Shown here one piece after another: positions 26,865-37,537 of a DNA stretch of 64,000 nucleotides; position 1 is the stretch's first letter; each line of letters opens with the position of its first letter. This DNA is from Clostridium saccharobutylicum DSM 13864 (lineage in GTDB: Bacteria; Bacillota; Clostridia; Clostridiales; Clostridiaceae), in assembly GCF_000473995.1 (NCBI RefSeq), contig NC_022571.1:358501-422500 (forward strand), in the 5' to 3' direction. The notes beneath the pieces are model-generated. The model did no database searches and was not told the origin of the DNA. It saw nothing but the letters and a program-made list of their open reading frames with translations. The translations under genes and the position numbers were made by a program.

Positions 26865-27800
26865 ATGGATTATAAATCTATAAGAGAGTGTAATGAGTAC
26901 ATATTAATAGAAAGTATTAAAAATTTTAAGTTAAAGCAGATCTTTGAATGTGGTCAATGTTTTAGATTTGAAAAAATAAGCGATACAAATTATATTGTTG
27001 TTGCATTTGAAAGAGTGATAGAACTTATTGAAGATGGTGAAAACATACTTATATATAATTCCAATGAAAGTGACGTACGGGATATATGGATAAAGTATTT
27101 TGATTTGCACAGAGATTATTCTTATATAAAAAATGAACTTTCTAAAGATGATTTGCTTAGAAAAAGCATAGAATTTGGAACTGGGATCAGAATATTAAAT
27201 CAAGATCCATTTGAGATATTAATTAGCTTTATAATTTCAGCTAGAAATAGTATTCCATCAATAATGAAAACTATAAATAAAATTTCAACAAAATGGGGAA
27301 CTGAAATTTTATATAAGGGTAAAACATATTATGCATTTCCTACAATAGAACAGATAAAGAATGCAACATTAGAAGAGATACAAGAAACAGGTGCTTCTTT
27401 TAGAAGTAAATATATTATAGATACAATTGCTAATGTATATAGTAGCAAACAAGCGATGAATCAAGAAAGTTTACAAAAAAGAGAAGAACTTAAAAAATAT
27501 GATTTAGATTATATAAAAAGCTTGAATGACGATGATTGCCATAAAGCACTTCAGGAATTTAAGGGAGTAGGAGCCAAAGTTGCTGACTGTGTTATGTTGT
27601 TTTCTATGGAAAAATATTCAGCATTTCCTGTAGATGTATGGGTTAAACGTGCTATGATTCATTTTTATGGAGCACAGGATGCATCACTAAACAAGATTAG
27701 GATTTTTGCTAGAAATAAGTTTGGAAAGTTATCTGGTTTTGCACAACAATATCTTTTCTACTATGCAAGAGAAAATAAAATCAAAATTGATGAAGAGTAG
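26865..27800 (+). CDS. ogg: 8-oxoguanine DNA glycosylase / AP lyase (OGG family)
   Basis: 311 residues from the ATG at 26865, which has AAAAGGAG 8 bp upstream; an in-frame ATG 48 bp earlier has no site. N-terminal OGG-type domain (ECGQCFRFEKI), then HhH-GPD with GVGAKVADCVML, catalytic Lys238 and Asp257 (FPVDVWVKRAM). It removes 8-oxoguanine paired with C and nicks the abasic site. Eukaryote-type OGG1 homologues of this form occur in clostridia, where oxygen exposure damages DNA. Confidence 0.9.
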   Translation: MDYKSIRECNEYILIESIKNFKLKQIFECGQCFRFEKISDTNYIVVAFERVIELIEDGENILIYNSNESDVRDIWIKYFDLHRDYSYIKNELSKDDLLRKSIEFGTGIRILNQDPFEILISFIISARNSIPSIMKTINKISTKWGTEILYKGKTYYAFPTIEQIKNATLEEIQETGASFRSKYIIDTIANVYSSKQAMNQESLQKREELKKYDLDYIKSLNDDDCHKALQEFKGVGAKVADCVMLFSMEKYSAFPVDVWVKRAMIHFYGAQDASLNKIRIFARNKFGKLSGFAQQYLFYYARENKIKIDEE

Positions 27801-27851
27801 TAAAGAAAAACTAGTCTATTAAATATGCTTTAATGAACTAGTTTTTCTTTA
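27801..27851. terminator. Bidirectional terminator between convergent genes
   Basis: TAAAGAAAAACTAGT and ACTAGTTTTTCTTTA are perfect 15-bp arms with a 21-base loop; A- and T-tracts at the ends serve both directions. Confidence 0.85.
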
Positions 27852-27873
27852 TTATATTATAATATATTATATT

Positions 27874-28170
27874 TTAGCTACTTTTTCTCACATGTTTTGA
27901 TTTTTTTATAGATATATAAGAATCACCTGGTATATCTTTTATAAACTTAAGAAACTTTATAATACGAATATCATTCTTTAAACTATTTAATGAATTGTAA
28001 CGTGATGCAAGTTCACGATTTGTAAATAAAGCATGTATTTGTGTATGACAGGTAGTACAAAGATATGCTATCTTAAAGTGTTTTCCGCCTTTTTCTAAGG
28101 GAATTAAGTGATGTTCAGTTATAATAGAAACATTTCTATTACACAATTCACAGATATGGTTTTGTGCCAT
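27874..28170 (-). CDS. Small HNH-type zinc-finger nuclease-like protein
   Basis: 98 residues. CELC near the start, then EHHLIPLEKGG and LCTTCHTQIHALF give the Cys-Cys/His-His/Cys-Cys-His pattern of HNH domains with a structural zinc. The C-terminal 45 residues are helical and Lys-rich. On the minus strand AGGAGG precedes the ATG, so it is a real gene. Compact stand-alone HNH proteins of this type are common in Firmicutes and largely uncharacterised; DNA binding or nicking is inferred from the fold only. Confidence 0.75.
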   Translation of the reverse strand: MAQNHICELCNRNVSIITEHHLIPLEKGGKHFKIAYLCTTCHTQIHALFTNRELASRYNSLNSLKNDIRIIKFLKFIKDIPGDSYISIKKSKHVRKSS

Positions 28171-28267
28171 AAAATCCTCCTCTTAATTTCACAAGCTTTT
28201 ATAATTTAATTATAACAAATTAATTATAAAAAGCAAAATAATTCAGAAGATTTAAATTATAGGAAAA

Positions 28268-28285
28268 TTGTTATATTTTTAACAA
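28268..28285. promoter_or_regulatory. Rex-type operator before the hydrogenase gene
   Basis: TTGTTATATTTTTAACAA is an exact TTGTTA-N6-TAACAA palindrome. It lies 9 bp before the extended -10 TGGTATAAT (28291-28299) and covers the -35 region, so Rex binding would block the promoter. Confidence 0.8.
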
Positions 28286-28290
28286 TAATA

Positions 28291-28299
28291 TGGTATAAT
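28291..28299 (+). promoter_or_regulatory. Extended -10 promoter of the hydrogenase gene
   Basis: TGGTATAAT, an extended -10 element with no good -35, overlapped upstream by the Rex-type operator. The start codon is about 40 bp downstream. Confidence 0.65.
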
Positions 28300-28339
28300 T
28301 GGATTATAATAGGAAAGCGCTTATTAGGAGGGTGTGTGT

Positions 28340-29827
28340 ATGTTCAAATTTGAAAATCAACTTTTAAAACTTAAACATGAAGTTCTTACACGGGTTGCAG
28401 TACTTGCAAAAGAAAATAAAGTGACTAAGGAAGAAATAGAAAAAATTCCTTATAATATGATATCTGGGGAATCGCCTACATATAGAGATACTGTAACTCA
28501 GGAAAGAGATGTAGTATTGGAAAGAGCAAAACTTGCAGCTGGGTATCTTCCAAATGGAAAAGAAGGAAAAGATTTAATAGATATATCAGAACAACAACAA
28601 ATATTATATGTTATAAAAGCAGCATGTGATAGGTGCCCAACAAAAAAATTTGAAGTTACAGATGCTTGTAGAAACTGTATTGCACATAAATGTCAAAGTA
28701 CATGTAATTTTGGAGCAATTAGTTATGTTAATGGACGAGCATTTATTGATCCAAGTAAGTGCAGAGAATGCGGTATGTGTAAAAAAGCATGTCCTTACGA
28801 TGCAATTGCTGAAGATATGAGACCTTGTAAGCGTTCATGCCCAACAGGAGCGTTAAATTTTAATTCTAAAGACTTAAGTGCTGAAATTACAGAAGATAAA
28901 TGTGTTAATTGCGGAGCTTGTATGGCAGCATGTCCATTTGGAGCTATAGAAGATAAAAGTTCATTAGTTAAAGTTATAAATAATCTAGTTAGTAAGGAAA
29001 AAATTTATGCTGTAGTTGCACCAGCAATAACTGGAGAATTTGGACCAAAAACAACTTATGGACAAGTTAAAAATGCAATTAAGTCATTAGGGTTTACAGA
29101 TATGGTAGAGGCTGCTTGTGGAGCTGATGCTGTTACTGTGCATGAAAGTAATGAATTTATAGAAAGAATGGAAAATGGAGATCCATACATGACTAATTCA
29201 TGCTGCCCAGGATTTTTAAGCTATATTCAAAAGATAATGCCAGATCAAGCTGAGAGAATTTCAGGAACTGTTTCACCTATGGTTGCTGCTGGAAGATATA
29301 TAAAGTCTAAAGATAATGGTGCAAAGGTAGTGTTTATAGGGCCATGCACTGCTAAGAAAAGTGAGATTCTAATAGATTCAATTAAAGATTCAATTGACTA
29401 TGTACTAACATTTGAAGAGCTATTAGCTTTGTTTGAAGCGTTTGAAGTTAATCCTGCAACTTGTGAAGATATAATGGTAGATGATGCTTCGATATTTGGT
29501 AGAGGATTTGGTATGGGTGGTGGATTAACTGCTGCTATAGAGAATTATATACAAGATAAAGGTGCTGAAATAGAATTCAAACCAGTTAAGGTTTCAGGTG
29601 GAGCAGAAATTAAGAAAACTATGACAATGGCTAAAGCTAAAAAATTACAAGGAAATTTTATTGAGGGTATGATGTGTGAAGGCGGTTGTATAAATGGAAC
29701 GGCTAAAATTGCACCGCTAATGAAAGCTAAAATGCCGTTTACAAAAAATAATGCACAATCATCAATGAAATCTGTATTATCTAATAAAGCGCTAGAAGAG
29801 TATAAAAACATAAATTTAGAAAGATAA
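28340..29827 (+). CDS. [FeFe] hydrogenase, group B-like (CpIII type)
   Basis: 495 residues from the ATG at 28340 (AGGAGGG 7 bp upstream; GTG 28334 is also in frame). The N-terminal part has Cys pairs at 96/99 and 110/113. Ferredoxin-type clusters follow: CRECGMCKKAC (141-151) and CVNCGACMAAC (188-198). The H-cluster domain has TNSCCPGF (Cys288 proton-relay position, Cys289 ligand), GPCTAKKSE (Cys336) and EGMMCEGGC (Cys446, Cys450). The Gly before PCTAKK and the short N-terminus differ from the main clostridial HydA and point to group B. It exchanges electrons between ferredoxin and protons/H2; the physiological direction is not known. Confidence 0.9.
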   Translation: MFKFENQLLKLKHEVLTRVAVLAKENKVTKEEIEKIPYNMISGESPTYRDTVTQERDVVLERAKLAAGYLPNGKEGKDLIDISEQQQILYVIKAACDRCPTKKFEVTDACRNCIAHKCQSTCNFGAISYVNGRAFIDPSKCRECGMCKKACPYDAIAEDMRPCKRSCPTGALNFNSKDLSAEITEDKCVNCGACMAACPFGAIEDKSSLVKVINNLVSKEKIYAVVAPAITGEFGPKTTYGQVKNAIKSLGFTDMVEAACGADAVTVHESNEFIERMENGDPYMTNSCCPGFLSYIQKIMPDQAERISGTVSPMVAAGRYIKSKDNGAKVVFIGPCTAKKSEILIDSIKDSIDYVLTFEELLALFEAFEVNPATCEDIMVDDASIFGRGFGMGGGLTAAIENYIQDKGAEIEFKPVKVSGGAEIKKTMTMAKAKKLQGNFIEGMMCEGGCINGTAKIAPLMKAKMPFTKNNAQSSMKSVLSNKALEEYKNINLER

Positions 29828-29828
29828 T

Positions 29829-29870
29829 TATATATATTGAATAATTAAAAAAGAGTTTATTCAATATATA
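29829..29870 (+). terminator. Terminator hairpin after the hydrogenase gene
   Basis: ATATATATTGAATAA and TTATTCAATATATAT pair perfectly (15 bp) with a 12-base loop, directly after the stop codon. Confidence 0.6.
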
Positions 29871-29939
29871 TTATAAAATTAATGGATAAATACATTGTTT
29901 TTATATTGCTAACTAATTTAATAGATTAATTATAATAAG

Positions 29940-30017
29940 GAAGAGATTTTGCAAATATATTAAAAAAGTGTTTTTGAAAGGCTATATTTTATATTTGGCA
30001 AAATTCTCTTTTTTGTT
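29940..30017 (+). terminator. Second, long terminator-like hairpin
   Basis: AAGAGATTTTGCAAATAT pairs with ATATTTGGCAAAATTCTCTT with two bulges, followed by TTTTTTG. It probably acts as a back-up terminator ahead of groESL. Confidence 0.6.
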
Positions 30018-30123
30018 ATTTAAAGATTAATAGAAAATTAAAGAAAAAATGAGTAAAATGAATGTATTTTTCAATAAAGTCTAATATTTGCTTAAAAAGA
30101 GGATATAATATTAGAAGTAATGT

Positions 30124-30155
30124 TTGAATTATATGGGTATAAAGGATATTATAAT
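30124..30155 (+). promoter_or_regulatory. Promoter of groESL
   Basis: TTGAAT, 17-bp spacer, TATTAT, with a second overlapping TATAAT three bases further. The CIRCE operator starts within 5-8 bp downstream. Confidence 0.65.
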
Positions 30156-30159
30156 TGTA

Positions 30160-30186
30160 TCAGCACTCGACAGTAATGAGTGCTAA
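30160..30186. promoter_or_regulatory. CIRCE operator (HrcA binding site)
   Basis: TCAGCACTC, 9 bases, GAGTGCTAA: one mismatch from the CIRCE consensus TTAGCACTC-N9-GAGTGCTAA. It indicates heat-shock control by HrcA, which is not encoded in this window. Confidence 0.95.
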
Positions 30187-30228
30187 CAGGAAGCTAAAAA
30201 ATAATAAATTATAATATATACATTTTAA

Positions 30229-30525
<297 letters not shown>

Positions 30526-30573
30526 GAATTTAGTGAGAATAAAATTAAGTTATTAAAGGAGAGTGTATTATAA

Positions 30574-32202
<1,629 letters not shown>

Positions 32203-32248
32203 AATAGAGCATTTAGCAAGTAATATTAGCAGATAATATTAAATAGAT

Positions 32249-32297
32249 AAGCTAGAAGACAAACACGTATTGTTAGTGTTTATCTTCTAGCTTTTTT
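32249..32297 (+). terminator. Terminator of groESL
   Basis: An 18-bp stem with one mismatch (AAGCTAGAAG ... CTTCTAGCTT core) followed by TTTTTT. Confidence 0.9.
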
Positions 32298-32450
32298 ATG
32301 TTCATTTTTACTAATTAAGATATTGGATTTATATTTTATTATTTATTAAAAAAATAAATTTGTTTAAGTTGAATAAAAAGTATAAATAAAGGAATAATTC
32401 TAAATAAAATATTGAATTTAGAGGTGATTTGAATTTATAAAGTTAATTAT

Positions 32451-32873
32451 TTGCTAAAAATGAAAGTTAAAGATAATAAAAGAGAGCCATATAAAAATAG
32501 AAAAAAAGGTGGATTTACATTAATTGAAGTAATAGCAGTAATAGCTATTATAGGAATTCTTGCAGCTGCAATTTTACCTAGAGTTAACGGTTATATAAAA
32601 GAAGCTAAAAAAGTGAAAGTAGTAGATCAGAGTAGAAAGGTTGTAATGGCAGTTGAATCATATAATTTAAAAGCTAGTACACCATTAAGCAAAAGTACAA
32701 CTGTTCAGACTGCTATAAGCAATGAAGGAGTAAAAAAGTATGTAGATGAGTCTGAATTAAAAAATTTAAATACTAGAGAAACTAGTTTGCAAAATTGTTA
32801 TGACATTCTAGATGGTGCCGAATTTGATATTTCTGGCGATAATGATATTTTAGATCCAAAGAAGATTAAGTAA
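32451..32873 (+). CDS. Prepilin-like protein (type IV pilin / pseudopilin N-terminus)
   Basis: About 140 residues. A basic leader ends in KKGG, followed by FTLIEVIAVIAIIGILAAAIL: the prepilin peptidase cleavage/N-methylation motif, with Glu at position +5, and the pilin helix. The remainder is a short globular domain, smaller than most major pilins. The start is uncertain: GAGGTGA at 32421 lies 23 bp before TTG 32451 but only 5 bp before an in-frame ATT at 32433. It stands alone; no prepilin peptidase, ATPase or other pilin gene is nearby. It may be a minor pilin or competence pseudopilin assembled by machinery elsewhere. Confidence 0.8.
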   Translation: MLKMKVKDNKREPYKNRKKGGFTLIEVIAVIAIIGILAAAILPRVNGYIKEAKKVKVVDQSRKVVMAVESYNLKASTPLSKSTTVQTAISNEGVKKYVDESELKNLNTRETSLQNCYDILDGAEFDISGDNDILDPKKIK

Positions 32874-32936
32874 AGTCCAAGTAAAGGATTAAAAGTTAGA
32901 ATGTAAGATAAAAATGCAATTTTAATTTCAAATTCA

Positions 32937-32965
32937 TTGACTTTGTATTGTACATACATTATAAT
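32937..32965 (+). promoter_or_regulatory. Promoter of guaB
   Basis: TTGACT, 17-bp spacer, TATAAT. The predicted start near 32972 puts the riboswitch about 25 bases into the transcript. Confidence 0.85.
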
Positions 32966-32984
32966 AGTTTTAATTCAAAAACAT

Positions 32985-33135
32985 AGCACATTTAAAAACT
33001 CGTATATACCTTGAATATGGCAAGGAGTATCTACCGGAGACCTTAAATTTCCGACTATGGGTGATATTAATATAAGCTAAATTTCGAATTTTATTAGCAT
33101 ATTAATATCACTTAGAAGGTTAATGTGCTTTTTTT
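32985..33135 (+). terminator. Riboswitch expression platform with long-range terminator arm
   Basis: AGCACATT (32985-32992), upstream of the aptamer, is exactly complementary to AATGTGCT (33122-33129), which runs into seven Ts. Between the aptamer and that arm lies a strong hairpin: GTGATATTAATAT / ATATTAATATCAC (33061-33073 with 33099-33111), nested GCTAA / TTAGC. The obvious hairpin has no T-run of its own. Folding is inferred from complementarity. Confidence 0.5.
32997..33063 (+). promoter_or_regulatory. Guanine (purine) riboswitch
   Basis: P1 ACTCGTA / TATGGGT encloses P2 (CCTTG / CAAGG with loop AATATGG), the conserved junction GTATCTACCGG and P3 (CGGA / TCCG). The ligand-reading base in GACTATG is C (33055), which specifies guanine rather than adenine. 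It precedes guaB, the first GMP-specific enzyme, so guanine should switch expression off. Confidence 0.95.
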
Positions 33136-33186
33136 GTACAAAAAAATATAATAAAATTTGCAGGAAAACAATCAAAATTAAAATAA

Positions 33187-34680
<1,494 letters not shown>

Positions 34681-34689
34681 TAAAAGTTA

Positions 34690-34737
34690 TGATGCACAGT
34701 TCACAATTTATTGAGGTAGCATTGCTGGACTGTGCAT
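34690..34737 (+). other. Hairpin between guaB and guaA
   Basis: ATGCACAGT and ACTGTGCAT pair perfectly with a loop of about 28 bases. No T-run follows; weak terminator or processing element. Confidence 0.4.
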
Positions 34738-34812
34738 TACTTAGTTTGATTAGAAAGAAATATCGAAAATTCTATGTAAATAAAGAAATTAAGTCAAAAA
34801 TAATTTAATTTC

Positions 34813-34841
34813 TTGATAAAAAGTTCTATTTAGTTAATAAT
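34813..34841 (+). promoter_or_regulatory. Possible guaA promoter
   Basis: TTGATA, 17-bp spacer, AATAAT, 33 bp before the guaA start. It would allow guaA expression independent of the guaB riboswitch. Confidence 0.5.
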
Positions 34842-34873
34842 AGACATTAGAAAAAGAATTTTAGGAGGAAAGC

Positions 34874-36415
34874 ATGAAGAGAGAGTTAATTTTAGTTGTC
34901 GATTTTGGTGGGCAATATAATCAATTAATAGCAAGAAGAGTACGAGAATGTAATGTATATTGTGAAGTTCATCCTTATAATTTAAGTGTTGATAAGATAA
35001 AAGAAATGAATCCAAAGGGAATTATCTTTACAGGTGGACCAAATAGTGTATATGGTGAAGATTCTCCTTTATGTGACAAAGCTATATTTGAAATAGGAGT
35101 ACCTATTCTTGGTATATGTTATGGATCTCAACTTATGTCTCATATGCTTGGAGGGAAAGTTGCAACAGCACCTGTAAGTGAATATGGAAAAACAAAAGTT
35201 GATGTAAATGTACAATCTAAACTTTTTGAAGGAGTGTCACCTTCAACAATTTGTTGGATGAGTCATACTGATTACATAGAAAAGGCACCAGAAGGATTTA
35301 AAATAATAGGTAATACTCCAGTATGTCCAGTTGCAGCTATGGAATGTGAAGATAAAAATTTATATGCAGTCCAATTCCATCCAGAAGTTATGCATACACA
35401 AGAAGGTACAAAGATGCTTTCAAACTTTGTATATAATGTTTGTGGTTGTACTGGAGATTGGAAAATGGATTCATTTGTTGAAAAGACAATTGAAGAAGTT
35501 CGTGAAAAAGTTGGAAATGGTAAAGTGTTATGTGCATTATCAGGTGGAGTTGATTCATCTGTAGCAGCAGTATTACTTTCAAAGGCTGTTGGAAACCAAT
35601 TAACATGTGTATTTGTTGATCATGGATTACTTCGTAAAAATGAAGGGGATGAAGTTGAAGAAGTATTTGGACCTAATGGACAATACAATTTGAATTTCAT
35701 TCGTGTAAATGCACAAGAAAGATTTTATGAAAAGTTAGCTGGAGTAGAAGAGCCAGAACAAAAGAGAAAAATTATTGGTGAAGAGTTTATAAGAGTATTT
35801 GAAGAGGAAGCTAAGAAAATAGGAGCAGTTGATTATCTTGTACAAGGAACTATTTATCCAGATGTAATTGAAAGTGGTCTTGGAAAATCAGCAGTTATAA
35901 AATCACATCACAATGTTGGAGGTCTTCCTGATTGTGTTGATTTTAAAGAGATAATAGAACCTCTTAGATTATTGTTTAAGGATGAAGTGCGTAAGGCAGG
36001 ACTTGAACTTGGCATACCTGAAAAATTAGTATTCAGACAACCTTTCCCAGGCCCAGGACTTGGAATACGTATCATTGGAGAAGTAACTGCTGAAAAAGTT
36101 AAAATAGTTCAAGAAGCAGATGCAATTTATCGTGAAGAAATTGCAAAAGCAGGTATTGATAAAGAAATTGGTCAATATTTTGCAGCTCTTACTAATATGC
36201 GTTCAGTAGGTGTTATGGGTGATGAAAGAACATATGATTATGCAATTGCCCTTAGAGCTGTAACTACAAGTGATTTCATGACTGCAGAATCAGCAGATCT
36301 TCCATGGGAAGTGCTTGGAAAGGTAACAACTAGAATTGTAAATGAAGTAAAAGGTGTAAATCGTGTAATGTATGATTGCACAGGAAAGCCACCAGCTACT
36401 ATAGAATTTGAATAA
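34874..36415 (+). CDS. guaA: GMP synthase (glutamine-hydrolysing)
   Basis: 513 residues. The class I amidotransferase domain carries the nucleophile Cys in [15 protein letters not shown] and the His-Glu pair in FHPEVMHT. The ATP pyrophosphatase domain has the P-loop [15 protein letters not shown], and the dimerisation domain ends [18 protein letters not shown]. It aminates XMP to GMP, the step after GuaB. Ribosome binding site AGGAGG. Confidence 0.98.
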   Translation: MKRELILVVDFGGQYNQLIARRVRECNVYCEVHPYNLSVDKIKEMNPKGIIFTGGPNSVYGEDSPLCDKAIFEIGVPILGICYGSQLMSHMLGGKVATAPVSEYGKTKVDVNVQSKLFEGVSPSTICWMSHTDYIEKAPEGFKIIGNTPVCPVAAMECEDKNLYAVQFHPEVMHTQEGTKMLSNFVYNVCGCTGDWKMDSFVEKTIEEVREKVGNGKVLCALSGGVDSSVAAVLLSKAVGNQLTCVFVDHGLLRKNEGDEVEEVFGPNGQYNLNFIRVNAQERFYEKLAGVEEPEQKRKIIGEEFIRVFEEEAKKIGAVDYLVQGTIYPDVIESGLGKSAVIKSHHNVGGLPDCVDFKEIIEPLRLLFKDEVRKAGLELGIPEKLVFRQPFPGPGLGIRIIGEVTAEKVKIVQEADAIYREEIAKAGIDKEIGQYFAALTNMRSVGVMGDERTYDYAIALRAVTTSDFMTAESADLPWEVLGKVTTRIVNEVKGVNRVMYDCTGKPPATIEFE

Positions 36416-36463
36416 AGTACATGAAAATAAATAACAAATTATCTTGAATGTATGTAAATAAAC

Positions 36464-36513
36464 AAACATCTGAAAAGCCTTGAATCATAGGCATTTCAGA
36501 TGTTTTCTTTTTT
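36464..36513 (+). terminator. Terminator of guaA
   Basis: AAACATCTGAAA and TTTCAGATGTTT are perfect 12-bp arms, with a nested GCCT / AGGC, followed by TTCTTTTTT. Confidence 0.9.
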
Positions 36514-36694
36514 ATAATTTTATTTTAAATGTATTCCAATTAATAGCAAATATAATAAATCAGCATAATATAATATCAGATAGCTCTTAAATAATTGTTA
36601 TTTTATTAAAGAACTATTTTGCAATGAATTAAAAAAATTATATACAAGTGTCTGTAGGAATAATCCTATGGGAAATTACAAAGGAGAGAGAAAG

Positions 36695-37192
36695 ATGAAC
36701 AATAAAAAGAATTATGCTGATGCTATAAAGGAATTTGAAATGTATGACAGAAATGACTCAGAAGGATATAGTGAAGATAAATGCTTATATGATGAAGATG
36801 AATATGATGAATCAGATTCTTATTCATGCTCTAGTGATGAATATGACTCTACAAAAGATAGAAGTTGTGGATGTGATGAATGCTTCTTACAAGGCGTTGA
36901 AGAAGGATACGAGGAAGGCATTGAAGAAGGATATAAAAAAGGATATAAAAAGGGATACGAAAAAGGATATAAAGAAGGATACGAAAAAGGATACAAAGAA
37001 GGTTGTGAAAAGGGATATAAAAAAGGATACAAAGAAGGCTGTGAAAAAGGCTATGAAAAAGGATACAAAGAGGGATATGAAAAAGCTAGAGAGGAAGTAA
37101 TTAACTATATTAAAAACCAAAGAAGACATTGTCGAAGATGTAGATGTTTTTGTAAATGTTGCTGCAGATGCTGCTCTAAAAGAAATAGATAA
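36695..37192 (+). CDS. GYKK-tetrapeptide repeat protein with Cys-rich tail
   Basis: 165 residues from the ATG at 36695, which has AAAGGAG 8 bp upstream. Three parts are visible. Residues 1-66 are acidic with five Cys. Residues 67-130 are sixteen tandem tetrapeptides G-Y-[KE]-[KE], with Val, Ile or Cys sometimes replacing Tyr. Residues 131-165 form a basic tail with nine Cys in 15 residues (CRCFCKCCCRCC). No signal peptide or membrane segment. The spaced Gly and Tyr suggest a stiff helix or filament; the Cys clusters suggest disulfide crosslinking or metal binding, as in spore-coat proteins (inference only). No family recognised. Monocistronic. Confidence 0.75.
   Translation: MNNKKNYADAIKEFEMYDRNDSEGYSEDKCLYDEDEYDESDSYSCSSDEYDSTKDRSCGCDECFLQGVEEGYEEGIEEGYKKGYKKGYEKGYKEGYEKGYKEGCEKGYKKGYKEGCEKGYEKGYKEGYEKAREEVINYIKNQRRHCRRCRCFCKCCCRCCSKRNR
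36893..37084 (+). repeat. In-gene tandem repeat, 16 units of 12 bp
   Basis: Units of the form GGATAYRAARAA encode the GYKK/GYEK/GYKE tetrapeptides. Third-position differences between units show that the repeat is not a very recent expansion and has been kept in frame. Confidence 0.9.
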
Positions 37193-37537
37193 TGAAAAAA
37201 CTAAAATAAAATGATTTTAGTTTTATAGCAGAAAAATTATTTTGAATGGGATGTCTCAAAATAAATTTTAGATACAATATATTGGTGGATTATAGTGTAG
37301 GACAAGCAATAAGATTGTATTAATTTTATATTTTGCGATATCCTCTTTTTCATTTTATAAATTAATTTGAAGTACGAGTATAAGATATGAGTGAATTGTT
37401 ATTTTATTAATTGTAAATAATATTTTTATTAATTGTAAATAATAAAAATATGTAAAGCTAAGATATGATTAGCATAATTTATGATATAATGGAATAATAG
37501 AAAATATTTTTATTGTTATATGGAGGTAGAAATAAAA
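37193..37537. other. Gene-free region before pgi
   Basis: AAAACTAAAAT / ATTTTAGTTTT (37197-37224) is a weak terminator. A 20-base unit (TTTTATTAATTGTAAATAAT) is repeated at 37402-37421 and 37424-37443. An extended -10 (TGATATAAT, 37482-37490) lies about 48 bp before the pgi start, with a GCTAA / TTAGC inverted repeat just upstream of it (37457-37473). Confidence 0.5.

Noticed and set aside
36893..37084. Regular short repeats that could be mistaken for a CRISPR array
   Set aside because: The 12-bp units are directly adjacent with no spacers and encode a protein.
36820..37129. Overlapping frames on both strands rich in KKDTKK- or YPFSYP-type repeats
   Set aside because: They are shadows of the 12-bp in-frame repeat in the GYKK gene; only the GYKK frame has a ribosome binding site and keeps third-position variation.
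37282..37296. 15-base match to the 3' end of guaB (TATAGTGTAGGACAA) in the gap before pgi
   Set aside because: Too short to claim a duplication, and the flanks do not match; recorded only as a curiosity.
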